Assembly: GCA_944389985.1 (NCBI GenBank)
Contig: CALXON010000003.1
Coordinates: forward strand, 1 to 9,462
DNA length: 9,462 nucleotides
Direction of reading: 5' to 3'
Source of the DNA: an uncultured Spirochaetaceae bacterium
GTDB taxonomy: Bacteria > Spirochaetota > Spirochaetia > Sphaerochaetales > Sphaerochaetaceae
Positions 6,148-9,462 of the stretch are shown piece by piece (position 1 is the first letter of the stretch; each line of letters begins with the position of its first letter). A model generated the notes under the pieces. It was not told the DNA's origin. It searched no databases and was given only the letters and a program-made list of their open reading frames with translations. A program made the position numbers and the translations under genes.

Positions 6148-7656
6148 ATGCCTTCAGAAGATAACGGAAAAGGTGCTGCATTCCCCCAGAAGGCCAAGGG
6201 GGAGAAGAAAGACAGGAAGAAGCACGGCAAGTCGCTCGGCTGGATCATCGGAGTGGTAGTCCTCATCCTCATCTCGCTGACATTCGTGCTTCCCACAACC
6301 GTATTCACGGGAAGCGGATCATCTTCAGTTGAGTTCGGAAGATACAACGGGGAGAAGATCGAGCTCTCATATGGCAACTACTTCTATCAGCAGCTTGCAT
6401 CGATCATGTCATCAGGCGCCGTGAACAGCCAGAACATGATGCAGGCATATCAGAGAGCCTACTACATGACCGTGCTTGAGACAGCTCTCAGACAGATGGC
6501 TGATCAGGCCGGCATCACCGTATCTGACAAGATGATCGACAGAGCGATCATTGAAAGCGGTATTTTCAATGACGAGAACGGAAACTACAGCAGCGATCTC
6601 TACAGAGAAGCATCAGCGATGGAGAAATCCTCCGTCAGGATGCAGCTTGAGGAGACAGTGCCTGCACAGAGAGTCCTGACAGACATCTCATCTGTAAAGA
6701 CTTCTGCTGCGGAGAACGAGTTCGTATCGTCCTTCAATGATACAGTCAGAGCTTTCGACTACATCACAGTGGACTACTCAGCATATCCTGATGCGGATGC
6801 GGTGGCATACGCAGAGGCTGACGGAGCTCCGTTCACAGCGATGAACCTCAGTGTCATGACACTTCCTTCAGAGGATGCCGCAACTTCCGTGATCGAATCA
6901 CTGAGAAGCGGAGAGAAGACATTCGAGGAGACAGCCGCATCCGACTCAACCGATCAGTGGAAGGCGGAGAACGGCGCGATGGGACAGATGCTCTACTATG
7001 AGATCCAGAACATGCTCTCCGACACAGCTGATGCGGACACACTCTTCGCAACAGCCGCCGGAGACATCGCAGGCCCGTTCCAGGGATGGACAGGCTGGCT
7101 TGTGTTCAGAGCTGACTCTGCAGCAGCTTCTGCAGACCTCACGGATGCTGATGTCCTCGACAAGGTCAAGTCATACATCTCAATACATGACGCGGAGACA
7201 ATGGACAGCTACCTCAGCGCCAAAGCTGAAGAGGTCTATGCAGCAGCTTCTGCGGATTTTGAGGGAACAGCGGAGAGCGAGGGACTTGAGATCACGAATG
7301 TCGGACCTTCCTCAGCCAACCCCGCATCATCACAGTTCATTGTCGGACCTGAGTACTCTGACGCCAACGCGCTTCTGGTATCTGCCGCAAGAATGGATGA
7401 GAACTACTATTCAGAGCTCTTCACAGCAGCAGAGGGAACGGTTCTTGCTCCGCAGCAGGCAGGAGATGCGTACATCATCGCACGCCCGGTCGCTCCAGAG
7501 GGAGACAACCAGCTTCTCGCATCCTATATGGACACATTCTACACATCATACATGCCTGAGATCACTGTACAGGATCTTCAGATGGGCATTATGAACTCCG
7601 AGGCATTCGTGGATAACTTCTTCACAGTGTTCTTCGAGCAGGTAATGGGAATGTGA
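6148..7656 (+). CDS. Membrane-anchored SurA/PpiD-like periplasmic folding factor
   Basis: This 502-aa protein has a basic cytoplasmic N-terminus (residues 1-28), one membrane helix (about 29-50) and a long Ala/Ser/Asp/Glu-rich outer part, the topology of PpiD. Residues 62-200 resemble the SurA N-terminal chaperone domain (VEFGRYNGEKIELSYGNYFY, then helical segments with AGITVSDKMIDRAII). Residues 231-322 resemble a PPIC/parvulin domain (SLRSGEKTFEETAASDS, NGAMGQ, AAGDIAGPFQGWTGWLVF). The first strand reads MNLSVMTLP where active parvulins have a His (HIL), so isomerase activity is doubtful and a chaperone role is more likely. Residues about 395-448 could be a further degenerate repeat of that fold. 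A 15-bp direct repeat (7119-7133, 7239-7253) encodes two AAASAD stretches. The start is set by AGAGG 7 nt upstream. It is probably a monocistronic gene ending in a strong terminator. Confidence 0.85.
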   Translation: MPSEDNGKGAAFPQKAKGEKKDRKKHGKSLGWIIGVVVLILISLTFVLPTTVFTGSGSSSVEFGRYNGEKIELSYGNYFYQQLASIMSSGAVNSQNMMQAYQRAYYMTVLETALRQMADQAGITVSDKMIDRAIIESGIFNDENGNYSSDLYREASAMEKSSVRMQLEETVPAQRVLTDISSVKTSAAENEFVSSFNDTVRAFDYITVDYSAYPDADAVAYAEADGAPFTAMNLSVMTLPSEDAATSVIESLRSGEKTFEETAASDSTDQWKAENGAMGQMLYYEIQNMLSDTADADTLFATAAGDIAGPFQGWTGWLVFRADSAAASADLTDADVLDKVKSYISIHDAETMDSYLSAKAEEVYAAASADFEGTAESEGLEITNVGPSSANPASSQFIVGPEYSDANALLVSAARMDENYYSELFTAAEGTVLAPQQAGDAYIIARPVAPEGDNQLLASYMDTFYTSYMPEITVQDLQMGIMNSEAFVDNFFTVFFEQVMGM

Positions 7657-7660
7657 TTTT

Positions 7661-7703
7661 ACCGTAACGACGGTATGGAAGACGGCAGAAATGCCGTCTT
7701 TTT
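7661..7703 (+). terminator. Rho-independent terminator after the SurA/PpiD-like gene
   Basis: The main hairpin is AAGACGGCA (7679-7687) / TGCCGTCTT (7692-7700), a perfect 9-bp stem with a GAAA tetraloop. A run of Ts (7699-7703) overlaps its last two bases. A small 5-bp hairpin, ACCGT/ACGGT with loop AACG (7661-7674), precedes it. It starts a few bases after the stop codon at 7656. Confidence 0.88.
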
Positions 7704-7711
7704 GTTATAAT
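7703..7711 (+). promoter_or_regulatory. Extended -10 promoter of the DUF2804 gene (leaderless type)
   Basis: TGT-TATAAT is a perfect extended -10 (hexamer 7706-7711). No -35 is recognisable, because the terminator stem fills that region; extended -10 promoters can work without one. Six bases (AGCCGT) separate the hexamer from the ATG at 7718, so transcription is predicted to start at the start codon. Confidence 0.55.
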
Positions 7712-7717
7712 AGCCGT

Positions 7718-8734
7718 ATGGAGATTACAGAAAAGACCACGCTTCCTGACGATTCAGATGCATTGCAGAATGAAGGATGGGCAAGACACCCGTATTGGGA
7801 GCAGACTGGAAAGAAGACAAGAAAGAGACTCAATCTGAAGGGATGGGAGTCATACTCTGTCTCAGATCCTGTTCTCGGAATCATACTCAGCATAACCTTC
7901 TCCGATATGGGCTATGCAGGTCTTTTCTCCATCACATTCGCCGACATAAGAAAGAACGAGGTCGCTGAAATATCCGGAACGAAGCTTCTCGCAGGACACC
8001 GCACAGGAAGCGATCTTCTTTCTGACAGTGCTGTCACGTTCTCTGATGAGAAAATGACTGTCGCATTCGTCAGGAAAGGACCGAGACATCACATACTGAT
8101 CACAGCTCCATACCTTCAGCTTCCGGGAGGAAAGACAGGACTCAAAGCCGACATGACACTCACGGAAGACGAGGGAATGGAAAGCATGAACACCGCATCA
8201 TGCTGGTCGGAGAACAGGACCAGATGGATTTGCGGCAGGAAGCTCCTGCCACTGCGTTCTGAAGGTATACTCTTCATAAACCATGCACCTGTGAAACTCA
8301 CTTCCGGAAAGTGTCTCGGAACACTGATCCGTGGAATGGGAAACTGGACTCACAGGACAAGCGGACAATTCATGATGCTGACAGGCATCAGGAATGAAAT
8401 CCCCTGGGGAATCTGCCTTGAGAAGGGATTCATCCCTGATGAGAAGAACCAGGGCAATGCCGTGATATACGAGGACAAGGTACATAAACTCGGAAGCATC
8501 ATTGTTGATAGTACAGATGAATCGCTCTGGACGATCTCAGATAATGACGGAAGGCTCAGTATGAAGTTCAGAGTGTCATCCGTACTGAAATCTGACATGA
8601 GGACACACAGGGTGGCATCATCACGCACTGCAAGGGCCTTCGGACTCTTCTCAGGCTCCTTCATTCTGGACAACGGAAATGAGATAAAGTTTGAGGACGC
8701 ATACGGCTTTGCCGGAAAAATTTCCGGAAAGTAG
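7718..8734 (+). CDS. DUF2804 domain-containing protein
   Basis: This 338-aa protein matches the DUF2804 pattern as I know it: GWARHPYWE near residues 20-28, then a strand-rich body with GYAGLFSITFADI. NAVIYEDKVHKLGSI follows near residue 250, and the C-terminal signature is FGLFSGSFILDNGNEIKFED then AYGFAGKI. The family has no established biochemical function; its fold is expected to be a beta-rich, lipocalin-like (AttH-type) barrel. There is no signal peptide or membrane helix, so it is probably cytoplasmic. I chose the ATG at 7718. An in-frame ATG at 7691 lies inside the upstream terminator hairpin and adds nine residues unlike the family start. No Shine-Dalgarno is present; TATAAT ends 6 nt before the ATG. 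It appears to be a single-gene unit between the SurA/PpiD-like and YeiH-type genes. Confidence 0.75.
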   Translation: MEITEKTTLPDDSDALQNEGWARHPYWEQTGKKTRKRLNLKGWESYSVSDPVLGIILSITFSDMGYAGLFSITFADIRKNEVAEISGTKLLAGHRTGSDLLSDSAVTFSDEKMTVAFVRKGPRHHILITAPYLQLPGGKTGLKADMTLTEDEGMESMNTASCWSENRTRWICGRKLLPLRSEGILFINHAPVKLTSGKCLGTLIRGMGNWTHRTSGQFMMLTGIRNEIPWGICLEKGFIPDEKNQGNAVIYEDKVHKLGSIIVDSTDESLWTISDNDGRLSMKFRVSSVLKSDMRTHRVASSRTARAFGLFSGSFILDNGNEIKFEDAYGFAGKISGK

Positions 8735-8738
8735 TTTT
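8712..8738 (+). terminator. Weak hairpin at the end of the DUF2804 gene
   Basis: CCGGAA (8712-8717) pairs with TTCCGG (8722-8727) around an AAAT loop, just before the TAG stop, and TTTT follows at 8735-8738. The 10-nt gap between stem and T-run makes it a poor terminator, so it is listed only as a possibility. Confidence 0.25.
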
Positions 8739-8763
8739 CACACACTCCCCTTTTTCAGATAAT
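8735..8763 (+). promoter_or_regulatory. Candidate promoter of the YeiH-type gene (leaderless type)
   Basis: The -35 TTTTCA (8735-8740; 4 of 6) is followed after exactly 17 bp by the -10 GATAAT (8758-8763; 5 of 6). The ATG lies 7 nt beyond the -10, so transcription should start at or one base before the start codon. No Shine-Dalgarno stands before this ATG. Confidence 0.5.
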
Positions 8764-8770
8764 CACCTGC

Positions 8771-9462
8771 ATGATCAGCAGAAAAACAATCAGGGGCATA
8801 CTTCTCTGCCTCGTGATCGCAATACCATCATACTTTCTCGGACTGCGGTTCCCCATCATCGGAGGACCTGTCATCGCAATACTTGCAGGAATGATCATCG
8901 CAGTCATCATCAGGGACCTCTCCCCCTTCTCTGACGGAGTGAGGTTCGTATCGAAGAAGATCCTACAGTGGGCTGTAATCCTTCTCGGATTCGGAATGAA
9001 TCTCTCCGTGGTGGCTGAGACAGGACTGCAGTCACTGCCTATAATACTCTCCACGATCACGGTATCGCTGCTGACCGCATTCCTACTGTACAGAGTGCTC
9101 GAAACAGGCAGGAACACATCCATGCTCATAGGAATCGGTTCCTCGATCTGCGGAGGCTCGGCAATAGCTGCTGCAAGTCCCGTGATCGGAGCAGATGACG
9201 ATGAGGTCGCGACCTCGATCTCCGTGATATTCTTCTTCAATGTCCTTGCGGCGATAATATTCCCAGTCCTCGGTACGGTGATAGGATTCAGCACATCAGA
9301 CGGTACTGCCTTCGGAATCTTCGCAGGAACGGCCGTCAATGACACATCCTCGGTCACTGCCTGTGCCTCGACCTGGGACAGTATGTGGGGACTGGGAACG
9401 GCTACTCTGGACAAGGCCGTAACGGTCAAGCTCACGAGAACACTTGCCATCATCCCGATAAC
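8771..9462 (+). CDS. YeiH/UPF0324-family putative sulfate exporter, 5' part (runs off window)
   Basis: The frame stays open from the ATG at 8771 to the window end, giving the first 230 residues of a polytopic membrane protein. A short basic start (MISRKTIR) leads into several hydrophobic helices. The family hallmark GIGSSICGGSAIAAASPVIG stands at about residues 121-140, followed by a helix containing FPVLG, then FGIFAGTAVNDTSSV, where YeiH proteins have a similar Gly/Thr/Val-rich motif. These proteins are annotated as putative sulfate exporters, but direct evidence for the substrate is thin, so solute export is an inference. The nearest upstream in-frame codon of note is the TAG at 8732, and no other start codon lies between, so the start is well fixed. 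No Shine-Dalgarno is present. The usual length is about 330-350 aa, so roughly the last third is missing. The family call is strong. Confidence 0.88.
   Translation, partial: MISRKTIRGILLCLVIAIPSYFLGLRFPIIGGPVIAILAGMIIAVIIRDLSPFSDGVRFVSKKILQWAVILLGFGMNLSVVAETGLQSLPIILSTITVSLLTAFLLYRVLETGRNTSMLIGIGSSICGGSAIAAASPVIGADDDEVATSISVIFFFNVLAAIIFPVLGTVIGFSTSDGTAFGIFAGTAVNDTSSVTACASTWDSMWGLGTATLDKAVTVKLTRTLAIIPI

Noticed and set aside
7119..7253. 15-bp direct repeat in the SurA/PpiD-like gene as a possible mobile or regulatory repeat
   Set aside because: Both copies are in frame and encode AAASAD in an alanine-rich protein, so protein composition explains them.
6998..7594. 198-codon open frame in another plus frame inside the SurA/PpiD-like gene
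   Set aside because: It lies wholly within a gene with a good start, domain matches and a terminator; its Ser/Arg/Gln-rich product is a frame-shift shadow with no own ribosome-binding site.
7691..7717. Earlier in-frame ATG (7691) for the DUF2804 protein
   Set aside because: It lies inside the terminator hairpin of the previous gene, adds nine residues unlike the family, and sits upstream of the TATAAT.
8755..9453. Long open frame on the minus strand (232 codons) opposite the YeiH-type gene
   Set aside because: The plus-strand frame from 8771 shows clear YeiH-family motifs and membrane helices. The minus frame is the antisense of that biased codon use and resembles nothing.

Overview
The window looks like ordinary chromosomal housekeeping sequence from a Gram-negative-type bacterium of moderate GC content. 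It carries eleven protein genes, two of them cut by the window edges, and no RNA genes, mobile elements, CRISPR arrays or prophage genes. Arginine is largely written AGA/AGG and glycine largely GGA throughout, so all genes look native to one genome. The gene mix (a stand-alone DbpA-type RNA-binding domain protein, a membrane-anchored SurA/PpiD-type protein, ThrH, DUF2804, a short DksA-like protein) makes me think of a spirochaete, perhaps near Sphaerochaetaceae. That is an impression from family knowledge and is not proven by the sequence.

Left part (1-2184): the 3' end of an RluA-like pseudouridine synthase gene on + runs 23 bp into the 3' end of a leftward two-gene unit. That unit is a 328-aa coiled-coil protein of unknown function followed, after 8 bp, by a PHP-family phosphoesterase of the histidinol-phosphatase type. 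Middle left (2185-3545): a 180-bp intergenic region with a consensus -35 leads into a rightward pair, a DbpA-domain RNA-binding protein and a metallo-beta-lactamase-fold hydrolase, joined by an ATGA stop/start overlap. Middle (3548-5986): a leftward cluster of AI-2E-type transporter, thrH, a 75-aa two-helix membrane protein and a DksA/TraR zinc-finger protein converges on the hydrolase gene with a 2-bp gap.

Right part (5987-9462): a divergent promoter region drives the AI-2E gene leftward and, rightward, a 502-aa SurA/PpiD-like periplasmic folding factor that ends at a strong GAAA-loop terminator. A DUF2804 gene and the 5' part of a YeiH-type transporter gene (cut by the window end) follow.

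The most interesting signal is in translation starts rather than in any one gene. Four genes (coiled-coil protein, AI-2E transporter, DUF2804, YeiH-type transporter) have no Shine-Dalgarno sequence. Instead each has a -10-like hexamer ending 6 or 7 nt before the ATG, so transcription is predicted to start at the start codon (leaderless mRNAs). Other genes in the window have clear Shine-Dalgarno sequences. I see no new defence, mobile or biosynthetic system here.
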